Of a stretch of DNA of 64,000 nucleotides, positions 51,533 through 59,823 are shown piece by piece. A program made the translations under genes and the position numbers. Position 1 is the stretch's first letter. Each line of letters starts with the position of its first letter. The DNA is from Cryptosporangium aurantiacum (GTDB lineage Bacteria > Actinomycetota > Actinomycetes > Mycobacteriales > Cryptosporangiaceae), in contig NZ_FRCS01000001.1 of NCBI RefSeq assembly GCF_900143005.1, forward strand, positions 806,001 through 870,000, given 5' to 3'. The notes beneath the pieces are model-generated. The model saw only the letters and a list, made by a program, of their open reading frames with translations. It ran no database searches and had not been told where the DNA came from.

Positions 51533-52330
51533 CTACTCCAGCGGTGAGTTGACCGCGGCTGCTCGGGCGCGGCGGGCGGCGGTGGCCAGCGGTCGCAGTG
51601 CCGCGTCCCTGGCCGAGGTCTCGTAGGCGTTCACCGCCGCCCCTGACGCGTCCGCGGACGCCAGCGCGAGCACGCCCGCGATCGTCGTCGCCCGTGCGGA
51701 CAGCCGCCGCGCCCGCGGACCGTATCCCACCGGCAGCGCCGGTCCGGCCCCGTCCTCGCCACGGAGCGCCGCCAGCCCGCGCGCCAGCCCCGGGGGCAGG
51801 CGCGCGACGTCGAGCTGGCGGAGCGCGCCGATCGTCTCGGTGAGCGCCATCGTGAGGTCGTGGTCGGCCTCGGCCAGCGTCAGCGGCTCGACCGGCACCG
51901 GCGTCTCCGGCAGCGGATACGCCAGCCAGCGTGTCCCCGCCCACCGGTCGGCCGGGTCCGGCAGCACCGGCGACGACGTGTCCTCCTCCGGCACCAGGCC
52001 GGTCGCCCCCAACACGACACCCTCACCGACCACCAGCGCCGCCGAGCTGAACGCGCCGGGGCCGGGCAGCCCACGCGGGTCGCCGGCGGCCGGGAGCACG
52101 ACCCGCACCGCGTCCGGCGACACCCGCGGAGAAGCGGTGAGCGCCGCGGCCAACGATTCCTCGGTGCCGTCCGGATGACGCACGAGGTGCTCCTCGCCGC
52201 CGGTCACCTCGTCCAGAAGCTCGTCGAACGAGGCCAGCCCGGCACGCCAGGAGCGGACCCAGGCGGCGAGCGTCGCGCTGCGCTGGCCCGGCGGAGCCGG
52301 GATCTGCTGGTCGGAACGGCGATGGAGCAC
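51533..52330 (-). CDS. Conserved hypothetical protein
   Basis: A 265-residue protein I do not recognise. It has no membrane segment or signal peptide. Hydrophobic strands (AVRVVLPAAGDPRGLPGPG, AALVVGEGVVLGATGLVPE) and a C-terminal helical half rich in Ala/Arg suggest a soluble two-part fold. The GTG at 52330 follows TACCCT by 6 nt (leaderless); ATG 52357 is an alternative with no such signal. M. tuberculosis also has a minus-strand hypothetical gene (Rv1486c) after its ferrochelatase, but homology is not checked. Confidence 0.7.
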   Translation of the reverse strand: MLHRRSDQQIPAPPGQRSATLAAWVRSWRAGLASFDELLDEVTGGEEHLVRHPDGTEESLAAALTASPRVSPDAVRVVLPAAGDPRGLPGPGAFSSAALVVGEGVVLGATGLVPEEDTSSPVLPDPADRWAGTRWLAYPLPETPVPVEPLTLAEADHDLTMALTETIGALRQLDVARLPPGLARGLAALRGEDGAGPALPVGYGPRARRLSARATTIAGVLALASADASGAAVNAYETSARDAALRPLATAARRARAAAVNSPLE

Positions 52331-52336
52331 GGAACG

Positions 52337-52342
52337 AGGGTA
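52337..52342 (-). promoter_or_regulatory. -10 element of the 51533-52330 gene (leaderless)
   Basis: TACCCT on the minus strand is 6 nt before the GTG at 52330 and decides that start. Confidence 0.5.
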
Positions 52343-52446
52343 GCTCGCGCACGGCATACCGCCGGGGGACGATGCCCCGGACGAGCGCGGCCCAACCGTG
52401 ATTTCAGTCCGGTTTAGAGACCGGGGGGACCGGCTACCAGAACCGC

Positions 52447-52593
52447 ATGATCGGCATCCTGCTTACCATCATTGCGGCGATCCTCGTCATTTTAGGGATC
52501 TTCCGGATCGTCCGGGGCGACCTCCTCTGGGGCATCGTCCTGATCATCGTCGGCCTGCTCGTCGGCCCCGGTGGTTACAGCATCTTCGGCTAG
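52447..52593 (+). CDS. GPGG-motif small membrane protein
   Basis: A 48-residue hydrophobic protein (starts MIGILLTIIAAILVILGIFR, ends GPGGYSIFG). Two short helices flank a RIVRGD turn. The closing GPGG is the hallmark of a small actinobacterial membrane protein family with unknown function. No strong ribosome binding site is seen. It lies between divergent hypothetical genes and is easily missed because of its size. Confidence 0.8.
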   Translation: MIGILLTIIAAILVILGIFRIVRGDLLWGIVLIIVGLLVGPGGYSIFG

Positions 52594-52714
52594 CCGCGAG
52601 AACCATCCCCACAACCCCCACACGGATCCCCCGGACGGCTCCCGCCGCCCGGGGGATCGTCCACGTCCATAGCGGACCTCGGCGTGGCGACGGGTCCGAC
52701 GACAGGAGCGCCGC

Positions 52715-52720
52715 TATCCT
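52715..52720 (+). promoter_or_regulatory. -10 element of the DUF3097 gene (leaderless)
   Basis: TATCCT lies 7 nt before the GTG at 52728 and supports that start. Confidence 0.5.
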
Positions 52721-52727
52721 CCCGCCC

Positions 52728-53555
52728 GTGCGCAGCAAGGACTATCGCGACGTTCTCGCCGGCGACTGGCGCAAGCGCCGCACGATACCCACGGTCGAGG
52801 CCGAGCCCGACCTGGTCGTCGAAGAGGCCGGCTCCGGCTTCTGTGGTGCGGTGATCACTTGCGCGAAGGACGCCGTCACGCTGGAGGACCGGTTCGGCAA
52901 CCGGCGCGTCTTCCCGCTCGCGCCCGCCGCCTTCCTGATCGACGGCGAACCCGTGACGCTGATCCGGCCGACGACGACGTCGAGCAGCGCACCGCGTCGC
53001 ACGGCGTCCGGGTCGGTCGCGGTGGACAACGTCCGCGCCCGCGTCGCCAAGGCCAGCCGGATCTACGTCGAAGGGGTGCACGACGCCGCGCTGGTCGAGC
53101 GCGTCTGGGGTGAGGACCTCCGGATCGAGGGTGTGGTCGTCGAACCGCTGCACGGCGTCGACGACCTGCCCGCGCTGATCCGGGCGTTCGGCCCGGGCCC
53201 CGAGCGCAGGCTCGGCGTCCTCGTGGACCATCTGGTGCCCGGCAGCAAGGAGAGCCGGATCGTCGCCGAGATCAGCTCACCGCACGTGCTGGTGACCGGC
53301 CACCCGTTCGTCGACATCTGGCAGGCGGTGAAACCGTCGGCGGTCGGCATCGCCGCCTGGCCGCGCGTCCCCAAGGGGAGGGACTGGAAGCAGGGTGTCT
53401 GCGACGCGCTCGGCGTCGCCGATCCGCAGGAGATGTGGCGGCGGGTCCAGGCCGGCGTGAACAGTTACGCCGACCTGGAGACCGAGCTTCTGGGCGCCGT
53501 CGAGCGGCTCATCGATCATGTGACCGCCGATGTCTACGGGGCTGAGGTCCGGTAA
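52728..53555 (+). CDS. DUF3097 family protein
   Basis: A 275-residue conserved actinobacterial protein. Family traits are SKDYRDVLAGDWRKR at the start, SGFCGAVITCAKDAVTLEDRFGN, and IYVEGVHDAALVERVWG near residue 110. GVLVDHLVPGSKESRI follows near 165. The EGxxDAxLVE strand and the later VDxLVPG loop look like a TOPRIM-type acidic site, an observation not a proven assignment. GTG 52728 is leaderless by position. The function is unknown. Confidence 0.83.
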   Translation: MRSKDYRDVLAGDWRKRRTIPTVEAEPDLVVEEAGSGFCGAVITCAKDAVTLEDRFGNRRVFPLAPAAFLIDGEPVTLIRPTTTSSSAPRRTASGSVAVDNVRARVAKASRIYVEGVHDAALVERVWGEDLRIEGVVVEPLHGVDDLPALIRAFGPGPERRLGVLVDHLVPGSKESRIVAEISSPHVLVTGHPFVDIWQAVKPSAVGIAAWPRVPKGRDWKQGVCDALGVADPQEMWRRVQAGVNSYADLETELLGAVERLIDHVTADVYGAEVR

Positions 53556-53613
53556 CCGACGCGGGGCCGCCTGAGCTGTATCCGCACGTGCGTAAGCGTG
53601 GGATATTCGAACT

Positions 53614-54048
53614 GTGAGCGCCTGGCTGATCTGGCTGATCGTTGCTGTGGGCCTGCTCGTCGCCGAGATTTTCTCTCTCGACCTCGTGCTGGTCATGTTC
53701 GCCAGCGGTGCGCTGGCCGCTGCCGTCGCCGCCGGTGTCGGTAGCCCGCTGCTCGTCCAGGCGCTGGTGTTCGCGCTGGTGTCGGTCGCCTCGTTGGTCG
53801 TGGCCCGGCCGCTGGCCAAACGTCGGCTCGAGGTCGCCCAGGATCCGGTGAAGCACGGCATCGACGCGATTCGCGGCGCCGATGCGCTCGTTCTGGAGCA
53901 GGTCGACGAGCACCACGGCCTGGTGAAGATCGGCGGCGAGCAGTGGACCGCGCGGGCCTTCGACGGCACGCAGGTGATCGAACCTGGCCAGAAGGTTCAG
54001 GTAGTGGAAGTGAAGGGCGCGACCGCGCTCGTCTGGAGGCAGCCCTGA
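53614..54048 (+). CDS. NfeD-family membrane protein
   Basis: A 144-residue protein with two helices (LIWLIVAVGLLVAEIFSLDLVL, then ALVFALVSVASLVVARPL) and a C-terminal OB-fold domain (GADALVLEQVDEHHGLVKIGGEQWTA). It is the short NfeD1b-type partner of stomatin-like proteins. GTG 53614. The stop overlaps the SPFH gene by one base (TGATG). Rv1487-1488 have the same pairing. Confidence 0.92.
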   Translation: MSAWLIWLIVAVGLLVAEIFSLDLVLVMFASGALAAAVAAGVGSPLLVQALVFALVSVASLVVARPLAKRRLEVAQDPVKHGIDAIRGADALVLEQVDEHHGLVKIGGEQWTARAFDGTQVIEPGQKVQVVEVKGATALVWRQP

Positions 54049-55106
54049 TGGAGGACTCAGTCGTCCTCATTGTCGTCGCGATCATCGTTGTGGTCGTGCT
54101 GTTCGTGCTGGGCCGCGCCGTGCGGATCATTCCGCAGGCCCGCGCGGCCGTCGTGGAGCGTCTGGGCCGCTACAGCCGGACGCTCACGCCCGGGCTGACC
54201 GTCGTGGTGCCGATCATCGACAAGGTACGGCCGCTGATCGACCTCCGTGAGCAGGTCGTCTCGTTCCCGCCGCAGCCGGTGATCACCGAGGACAACCTCG
54301 TGGTGAGCATCGACACGGTGATCTACTTCCAGGTGACCGACCCCCGGGCGGCCACCTACGAGATCGCCAACTACATCCAGGCGATCGAGCAGCTGACGGT
54401 CACCACGCTGCGGAACGTCATCGGTGGCCTGAACCTCGAGGAGACGCTCACCAGCCGGGACCAGATCAACGGCCAGCTGCGCGGCGTGCTCGACGAGGCC
54501 ACCGGCAAGTGGGGGATCCGGGTCAACCGGGTCGAGTTGAAGGCGATCGACCCGCCGCACTCGATCCAGGACTCGATGGAGAAGCAGATGCGTGCCGAGC
54601 GTGACCGGCGGGCCGCGATCCTCACCGCGGAGGGCACCAAGCAGTCGCAGATCCTCACCGCCGAGGGTGAGAAGCAGTCCGCGATCCTCCGCGCGCAGGG
54701 TGACCGGGAGGCGCGGGTGCTACAGGCCGAGGGCCAGGCACGCGCGATCGAGACGGTGTTCGCCGCGATCCACGCCGGCAACCCGGACGAGCGTCTGCTC
54801 TCGTACCAGTACCTGCAGATGCTGCCGCAGATCGCGCAGGGCAGCGCGAACAAGGTCTGGATCGTCCCGGCCGAGCTCGGCAAGGCCCTCGAAGGCTTCG
54901 GCAAGGCGTTCACCGGCACTGCCGCGCCGTCGAACAACGGTCAGGCGGTCACGCCGGCTGCGCCGCCGGCGTCCCCTCTGCCTACGCCGGTCAGCCCGGA
55001 GCAGTCGGCCGAGGCCGAGGCCGAGGCGGAGGCCGCTGCCCGCGCGGCCGAACAAGCGGTTGCGGACGCCACGAGCAGCACCCCCGGCGTGCATCGGCCG
55101 CTCTGA
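54048..55106 (+). CDS. SPFH/Band 7 (stomatin-like) membrane protein
   Basis: A 352-residue protein. One N-terminal helix (VVLIVVAIIVVVVLFVLG) anchors an SPFH domain (about 30-200; GRYSRTLTPGLTVVVPIIDKV). A coiled-coil region of Ala/Glu repeats (AEGTKQSQILTAEGEKQS) and an acidic tail follow. Such proteins oligomerise in lipid microdomains with NfeD partners. The ATG overlaps the nfeD stop. The frame is also open further upstream but that part lies over nfeD. Confidence 0.93.
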   Translation: MEDSVVLIVVAIIVVVVLFVLGRAVRIIPQARAAVVERLGRYSRTLTPGLTVVVPIIDKVRPLIDLREQVVSFPPQPVITEDNLVVSIDTVIYFQVTDPRAATYEIANYIQAIEQLTVTTLRNVIGGLNLEETLTSRDQINGQLRGVLDEATGKWGIRVNRVELKAIDPPHSIQDSMEKQMRAERDRRAAILTAEGTKQSQILTAEGEKQSAILRAQGDREARVLQAEGQARAIETVFAAIHAGNPDERLLSYQYLQMLPQIAQGSANKVWIVPAELGKALEGFGKAFTGTAAPSNNGQAVTPAAPPASPLPTPVSPEQSAEAEAEAEAAARAAEQAVADATSSTPGVHRPL

Positions 55107-55139
55107 AGGGCGCCGTGGATGGAGGATTCCTCCGCTGAG

Positions 55140-55185
55140 TGAATGAACCGTGCTCCCTGCCATAGCGGGGAGCACGGTTCATTCA
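55140..55185. terminator. Bidirectional terminator after the SPFH gene
   Basis: An 18-bp perfect stem, TGAATGAACCGTGCTCCC (55140-55157) and its complement (55168-55185), encloses a 10-nt loop. It separates the convergent SPFH and MFS genes. Confidence 0.9.
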
Positions 55186-55187
55186 GG

Positions 55188-56423
55188 TCACAGGGGCAAC
55201 GGTTCAGCGACCGCGGGAGAGGGATCCTGGCGGCGGAGGCGGCGGACGCTCGGGGTGGCCGCCGCGGCCAGTGCGGCGGTGAGTGAGAGGGCGGCGGCGC
55301 CGAGCAGCGTCGCGGTCATTCCCACCGAGCCCGCGACCGGACCGGCCACCACCTCACCGATCGGGATCGCCAGGTACGACCCGAGCATGTCGTACGAGTA
55401 GACCCTGGCCAGCCGCTCCGGTGGGATGTGCTGCTGCATCGTCGTCTCCCACGCGACGCTGAACTGTTCGACGCCGATGCCCACCAGGACTCCGAGCGGG
55501 ATCAGCACGAGCAGGTTCGGCGCGACGCCGAGCCCTACCAGGAAGAGCGGTTCCAGCGCCATCCAGAGCATCGCGGCCAGCAGCGGCCGCCGGTAGCGCG
55601 TGCGGAGCGCGATCAGACCGCCGAGCACGAACCCGGCCGTCTCCGCGGCGAGCACGAGCCCCCAGCCGCTGCGGCCGATCGTCTTGTCGGCGACCGCGGG
55701 GCCGAGGACCTGCATCGCCCCGATCGTCGCGTTGATCACCGTGAACGCGACCACGACCACCCAGACCCAGGTGCGGGCGGTGAACTCGCCCCAGCCCTCG
55801 CGCAGATCGGTGACGATGCCGTTGCCGGTCTCGTTCGCCACCCGCGGCACGCGGAGCCCCACGAACACCGCACCGGCCAGCAGGAACGTGGCGGCGTCGA
55901 TCGCGAGACCCCAGCCGGGTCCGACGACGGCCACCAACGCACCTCCGGCCGCCGCGCCGAGGATCAGCGCGGTGTTGGAGCCGATTCGCATCACCGCGTT
56001 GGCCTGCTGGAGGATCTCGCTCGGCACGGTCTGCGGGGTCAGCGCCGCGGTGGCGGGCAGGCTGAGCGCGGACAGCGCGCCGTTGAGCGCCGAGAGGACG
56101 ATCAGCGTCGGGACGTGCGCGGCGTGGGTCAACACCAGCACCGCGACCACGGCCTGGGTGAGGCCGCTGAGCACGTTCGACCCGACCAGCACCACGGGCC
56201 GCGGGAGCCGGTCGGCGAGCACACCGCCGAGCAGCAGGAACGCGACGTTGGCGAGCGACCGGGCGCCGACGATCAGGCCCAGCATCGACACCGAGCCGGT
56301 GAGGTCGAGCACCGCGAACGCGAGCGCGATGGGCGCGACCGCGTTGCCCAGCGTGGTGATCGTGCGGCCGGTCAGGAGCCGCCGGTACGCGGCGTGGCGC
56401 AGCGGCGCGAGCGCGGCGTTCAC
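55188..56423 (-). CDS. MFS transporter
   Basis: A 411-residue major facilitator with 12 predicted helices. GRTITTLGNAVAPIALAFAVLDL is helix 1 and FLLLGGVLADRLPRP the A-motif equivalent. A long central loop VPRVANETGNG and a basic tail follow. It resembles enterobactin-exporter-like MFS_3 proteins. GTG 56423 overlaps the upstream ArsR gene by 4 nt (GTGA), so the regulator and transporter form an operon. The substrate is unknown. Confidence 0.88.
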   Translation of the reverse strand: MNAALAPLRHAAYRRLLTGRTITTLGNAVAPIALAFAVLDLTGSVSMLGLIVGARSLANVAFLLLGGVLADRLPRPVVLVGSNVLSGLTQAVVAVLVLTHAAHVPTLIVLSALNGALSALSLPATAALTPQTVPSEILQQANAVMRIGSNTALILGAAAGGALVAVVGPGWGLAIDAATFLLAGAVFVGLRVPRVANETGNGIVTDLREGWGEFTARTWVWVVVVAFTVINATIGAMQVLGPAVADKTIGRSGWGLVLAAETAGFVLGGLIALRTRYRRPLLAAMLWMALEPLFLVGLGVAPNLLVLIPLGVLVGIGVEQFSVAWETTMQQHIPPERLARVYSYDMLGSYLAIPIGEVVAGPVAGSVGMTATLLGAAALSLTAALAAAATPSVRRLRRQDPSPAVAEPLPL

Positions 56424-56962
56424 TGGTTCATCCGGAACAGCGCCACGGTCGCGTTCACCCGGATCGTGTCGGGGGAGCGGGGCGGTCGCGCGGCCCGGTG
56501 CAGGTCGAGCGTCGCCTCCCGGATCGCGGCGACCACCCGGTCCCAATCGGTCGGCGTCACCCACAGCTCGGCGTCGGTCTGGTTGCCGGGGCCCTCGGCG
56601 GCGAGCAGGCCGGCGCGGCGGCTCAGCTCCTCGGCGAGCACCAGGCAGGCGCCCCGCTGCGCGTCCACCTCGTCCGCGGTGCGGTCGGGCGCGGGGTCGC
56701 GCTCGCGGTCGACGTCGTAGCGGTAGCGCTTGCTGCCGCCACGGCCGGGGCCGCCCTCGTGTTCGACGACGACGGCCGGGAGGACCAGGAGCTTGCGCAG
56801 GTGGTAGCTGGCGTTGGCGTGGGTGATGCCGAGCTCCTGAGCCACCTCGGTCGCGGTCATCGGCGCGCCGGTGAGCAGCGAGAGGATCTGCAGCCGCAGC
56901 GGATGCGCGACGGCCCGCAGCTCGGTGACCCGGGCGCTTTCCAAAGACATGTTGGAAATCAT
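56420..56962 (-). CDS. ArsR-family winged-helix regulator
   Basis: A 180-residue regulator with helix-turn-helix at about 10-75 (AVAHPLRLQILSLLTGAPMTATEVAQEL; ITHANASYHLRKLL) and a C-terminal domain of unknown ligand. No metal-binding Cys motif of classical ArsR is seen. It starts at ATG 56962 or ATG 56950; an inverted repeat TTTCCAA-N7-TTGGAAA spans the second start. Its gene overlaps and probably controls the MFS transporter. Confidence 0.85.
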   Translation of the reverse strand: MISNMSLESARVTELRAVAHPLRLQILSLLTGAPMTATEVAQELGITHANASYHLRKLLVLPAVVVEHEGGPGRGGSKRYRYDVDRERDPAPDRTADEVDAQRGACLVLAEELSRRAGLLAAEGPGNQTDAELWVTPTDWDRVVAAIREATLDLHRAARPPRSPDTIRVNATVALFRMNQ

Positions 56963-57001
56963 GGCACCGGGCTGCGGACCGAGTCAAACAGTTATTGGAA
57001 A
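56938..57001. promoter_or_regulatory. TTTCCAA/TTGGAAA operator cluster of the ArsR gene
   Basis: TTTCCAA (56938-56944), TTGGAAA (56952-56958) and TTGGAAA (56995-57001) occur within 64 bp. The first two form a 7-7-7 inverted repeat over the start codons. The third overlaps the end of the upstream CPBP gene. They are probable autoregulatory sites. Confidence 0.6.
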
Positions 57002-57834
57002 CTTTCTCCGCTGCTGGCCACAGCGACGGCCGCCCGCCGCCGCATCCGGCCGGTGCGGACCGCGTGGCGGAGCAGCAGCGCGGTCGGGACCGCGGCGACC
57101 AGCACCGTCACGACGCTGGCCTCCGGGCCGAACTCGCCGCCGGTGAGCGCGACCGATCCCGACAGCGTCGTGTGCAACAGGCTGTCCGACTGCTCGGTGC
57201 CGGACGTCGCGACGCCGAACACGCCCGCCTGGGTGACGTTCCAGCCGAAGTGGACGCCGATCGGCAGCCAGAGCGAGCCGCTCGCCAGGTACGCGGCGCC
57301 GAGCAGCAGACCGCCGGTGAGCGCGATCGCCAGCGCGCCCCAGAGCGTCGCGTCCTCGTTCAGCAGGTGCATCGCGCCGAACACCAGCGACGAGACGGCC
57401 AGCGCGACCCAGCCGCCGAACCGCTCGGACATGATCCGGACGACGACGCCGCGGATCAGCAACTCCTCGTTGACCGCGATGCACGCCATCACGCCGAACG
57501 TGACGGCGAACCCGCCGATCGAGCCGCCCTCCGCCCCGTCCCACCCGCCGAACAGCGCGATCAGCGCCATCACGAGCGTGAACAGCCCGACGCCGAGCAG
57601 GACGCCGCTACCGACCCGGCGGGCAGCACCCGGGCGGGCCAGTTCCGGCACGTCCGGACGCTGTTCGATCCGCTTGCTCAGCCAGGAGTACGCGAACAGG
57701 GCGATCGCCGCCGTCACCAGCCCGACCGGCAGCGCGAGCAGCGGGACGTCGTGCACCGGCAGGTTGAGCGCTTCGGTCACCAGCAGGACCACCAGCACGC
57801 CGGCGAACAACAAGGGGAAACGGAAGCGGGTCAT
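56992..57834 (-). CDS. CPBP-family intramembrane glutamic metalloprotease
   Basis: A 280-residue membrane protein with about eight helices and the three CPBP motifs: EELLIRG (about 127-133), FGAMHLLNE and VHFGWNVTQ. CPBP proteases, including the abortive-infection-like Abi family, process membrane substrates or act in bacteriocin immunity. ATG 57834 begins MTRFRFPLLF. It is 29 bp upstream of arsR and may be cotranscribed with it. Confidence 0.88.
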   Translation of the reverse strand: MTRFRFPLLFAGVLVVLLVTEALNLPVHDVPLLALPVGLVTAAIALFAYSWLSKRIEQRPDVPELARPGAARRVGSGVLLGVGLFTLVMALIALFGGWDGAEGGSIGGFAVTFGVMACIAVNEELLIRGVVVRIMSERFGGWVALAVSSLVFGAMHLLNEDATLWGALAIALTGGLLLGAAYLASGSLWLPIGVHFGWNVTQAGVFGVATSGTEQSDSLLHTTLSGSVALTGGEFGPEASVVTVLVAAVPTALLLRHAVRTGRMRRRAAVAVASSGESFQ

Positions 57835-57951
57835 GGTTGCGGAAGCCTCTCGACGGTGCCCAGGGGAACACCGGTAACGCTAGAAATTTCGGGCGTCCGC
57901 GACGTCCCCCGGCGACGGACACTTCCGTGTAGCTCGCACGGGGGACAACGG

Positions 57952-58608
57952 TCAGGCGCTGACCAACCCGTTCCGGTACGCGTACACCACGGCATGGACG
58001 CGATCCCGCAGGTCGAGCTTGGTGAGGATCCGCGAGACGTAGGTCTTCACGGTCTCCGGGCTGAGCACCAGCTCCGTGGCGATCTCGGCGTTGGACATGC
58101 CCTGGGCGATCAGCGTCAGCACCTGGGTCTCGCGCGGCGCGAGCACGTCCGGACCCACCGGACCGGCGTCGGCCGGCCGCAGCCGGGTTCCGAAGTGACC
58201 GATCAGCTTCCGGGTGACGGCGGGGGACACCAGCGCCTCACCGGCGGCGATCGTGCGTACTCCGGCGATCAGATCGCCCGGCAGCGCGTCCTTGAGCAGG
58301 AATCCGGCGGCGCCCGCCCGCAGCGCGTCGTACACGTACTGATCCAGGTTGAACGTGGTGACGACCAGGACCTTCAGCGGGTCGGCCACGCCCGGACCGG
58401 CGAGCTGCCGGGTCGCCTCGATCCCGTCCAGCATCGGCATCCGGATGTCCATCACGACGACGTCCGGCCGCAGCGCGCGGGCGAGACGGACGGCCTCCGC
58501 GCCGTCCGCCGCCTCGCCGACGACGTCCAGGTCGGGCTGGGCGTCGAAGATCGTGACGTATCCGGTGCGGATCAGCGCCTGGTCGTCGCAGACCAGCACC
58601 CGGGTCAC
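57952..58608 (-). CDS. NarL-family response regulator
   Basis: A 218-residue regulator with receiver Asp54 (VVMDIRMPMLDG), Lys in GFLLKDALPG and a LuxR-type HTH at the C-terminus (APRETQVLTLIAQGMSNAEIA). GTG 58608 overlaps the kinase stop (GTGA), and the frame extends upstream only over the kinase. It forms a two-component pair with the kinase. Confidence 0.93.
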   Translation of the reverse strand: MTRVLVCDDQALIRTGYVTIFDAQPDLDVVGEAADGAEAVRLARALRPDVVVMDIRMPMLDGIEATRQLAGPGVADPLKVLVVTTFNLDQYVYDALRAGAAGFLLKDALPGDLIAGVRTIAAGEALVSPAVTRKLIGHFGTRLRPADAGPVGPDVLAPRETQVLTLIAQGMSNAEIATELVLSPETVKTYVSRILTKLDLRDRVHAVVYAYRNGLVSA

Positions 58609-59807
58609 GGGGCCGCCACCGCAACCGGGATCTCCGCATGCACGCGGAAACCGCCACCGGGCGTCGGATCGGCCGCGAACTCGCCGCCGAAGACGCTCAC
58701 CCGCTCGCGCAGGCCGGTCAGCCCGCGCCCACCGGAGGCCGCGCCGCCTCCGACCGGCGCGCTGCCGTCCGTGGTCACGCTGCCGTCGGTGACCACCTCG
58801 ACCGCGATCCGGCCGTCGGTGTGATCCAGCCGGACCCGGGTGGGGCGGCCGTGGGCATGCTTCACGGCGTTGGTCAGCGCCTCCTGCACCACCCGGTACA
58901 CGGCCAGGTCGACGCCTCCTCCGGTCGGCCGCCGCTCGCCGTGTTCGGTCCACGCGACCGGCTGTCCCAGCGCGCGGATGCGCTCCACCAGATCCTCCAG
59001 CTTCCCGACGGCAGGCTGCCGGTCCGCGTCGTCGGCGGGGTCCAGCACCTGTAACAGGTGACGGAGTTCGGTCAGCGCCTGCCGGCCGGTGCCGCTGACG
59101 GTCGCCAGCGCGTCCGCGGCCCGCTCCGGGTTCGTCCCGACCAGATATCCGGCAGCGTCGGACTGCACCACCATCGCGGTGACGTGATGCGTGACGACGT
59201 CGTGCAGCTCGCGGGCGATCACCGCGCGCTCGGTCGCCAGCGCGGCCGTCACGCTGGCCGCGCGGACGGCCTCGGCGGTGGCCCGCTGCCGCCGCATCCA
59301 GTCACCGGCACCCCACACCGCCACCAGGACGCCGTAGAACGTGACGTACTCGAACGAGCGCTCCGGTGACCCGAGGCTATGCAGCACGAGCGCGAGCACC
59401 ACGTATCCGGCCGTCCCGGCGGCGGCCACCAGGCGGAGCCCGCGCCGCTGATAGGCGCCCACGCTGTAGAGCGCGATGATCAACGTCAGCGACGCGGCGG
59501 TCAACGGGTAGGCCAGGCTCTGGTGCAGGGCGAACCCGATCCCGGCCAGTGCGAGGCAGGCGGCAGGCCACCGCCGCCGGAGCACCAGCGGGACGCAGAG
59601 CGCCACGACCAGGGCGGCACCGAGCGGATCCAGTTGCTTCTTCGGCAGCTCCGCGAGGTCCACGCCGATGCCTGCGACCCCCGGAATGACCGACAGCAGC
59701 AGGAGCACCGCGGCGAACACCGTGTCCTGGGCGAGGGTGCCGAGCCGGTGCCACCGGGCGCGCAGCGGCGGCGGGAGCAACGTTCGTCGCCGACCCGGCT
59801 CCTCCAT
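58605..59807 (-). CDS. Sensor histidine kinase (HisKA_3)
   Basis: A 400-residue kinase with about five N-terminal helices (residues 25-160), the phospho-His in ERAVIARELHDVVTHHVTAM, and a HATPase domain (VVQEALTNAVKHA; GRGLTGLRERV). The short loops between helices leave little sensor domain, so intramembrane sensing is likely. ATG 59807 begins MEEPGRRRTLL. Overlaps its response regulator by 4 nt. Confidence 0.92.
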   Translation of the reverse strand: MEEPGRRRTLLPPPLRARWHRLGTLAQDTVFAAVLLLLSVIPGVAGIGVDLAELPKKQLDPLGAALVVALCVPLVLRRRWPAACLALAGIGFALHQSLAYPLTAASLTLIIALYSVGAYQRRGLRLVAAAGTAGYVVLALVLHSLGSPERSFEYVTFYGVLVAVWGAGDWMRRQRATAEAVRAASVTAALATERAVIARELHDVVTHHVTAMVVQSDAAGYLVGTNPERAADALATVSGTGRQALTELRHLLQVLDPADDADRQPAVGKLEDLVERIRALGQPVAWTEHGERRPTGGGVDLAVYRVVQEALTNAVKHAHGRPTRVRLDHTDGRIAVEVVTDGSVTTDGSAPVGGGAASGGRGLTGLRERVSVFGGEFAADPTPGGGFRVHAEIPVAVAAP

Positions 59808-59823
59808 GGGCGCGAGCCTACTG

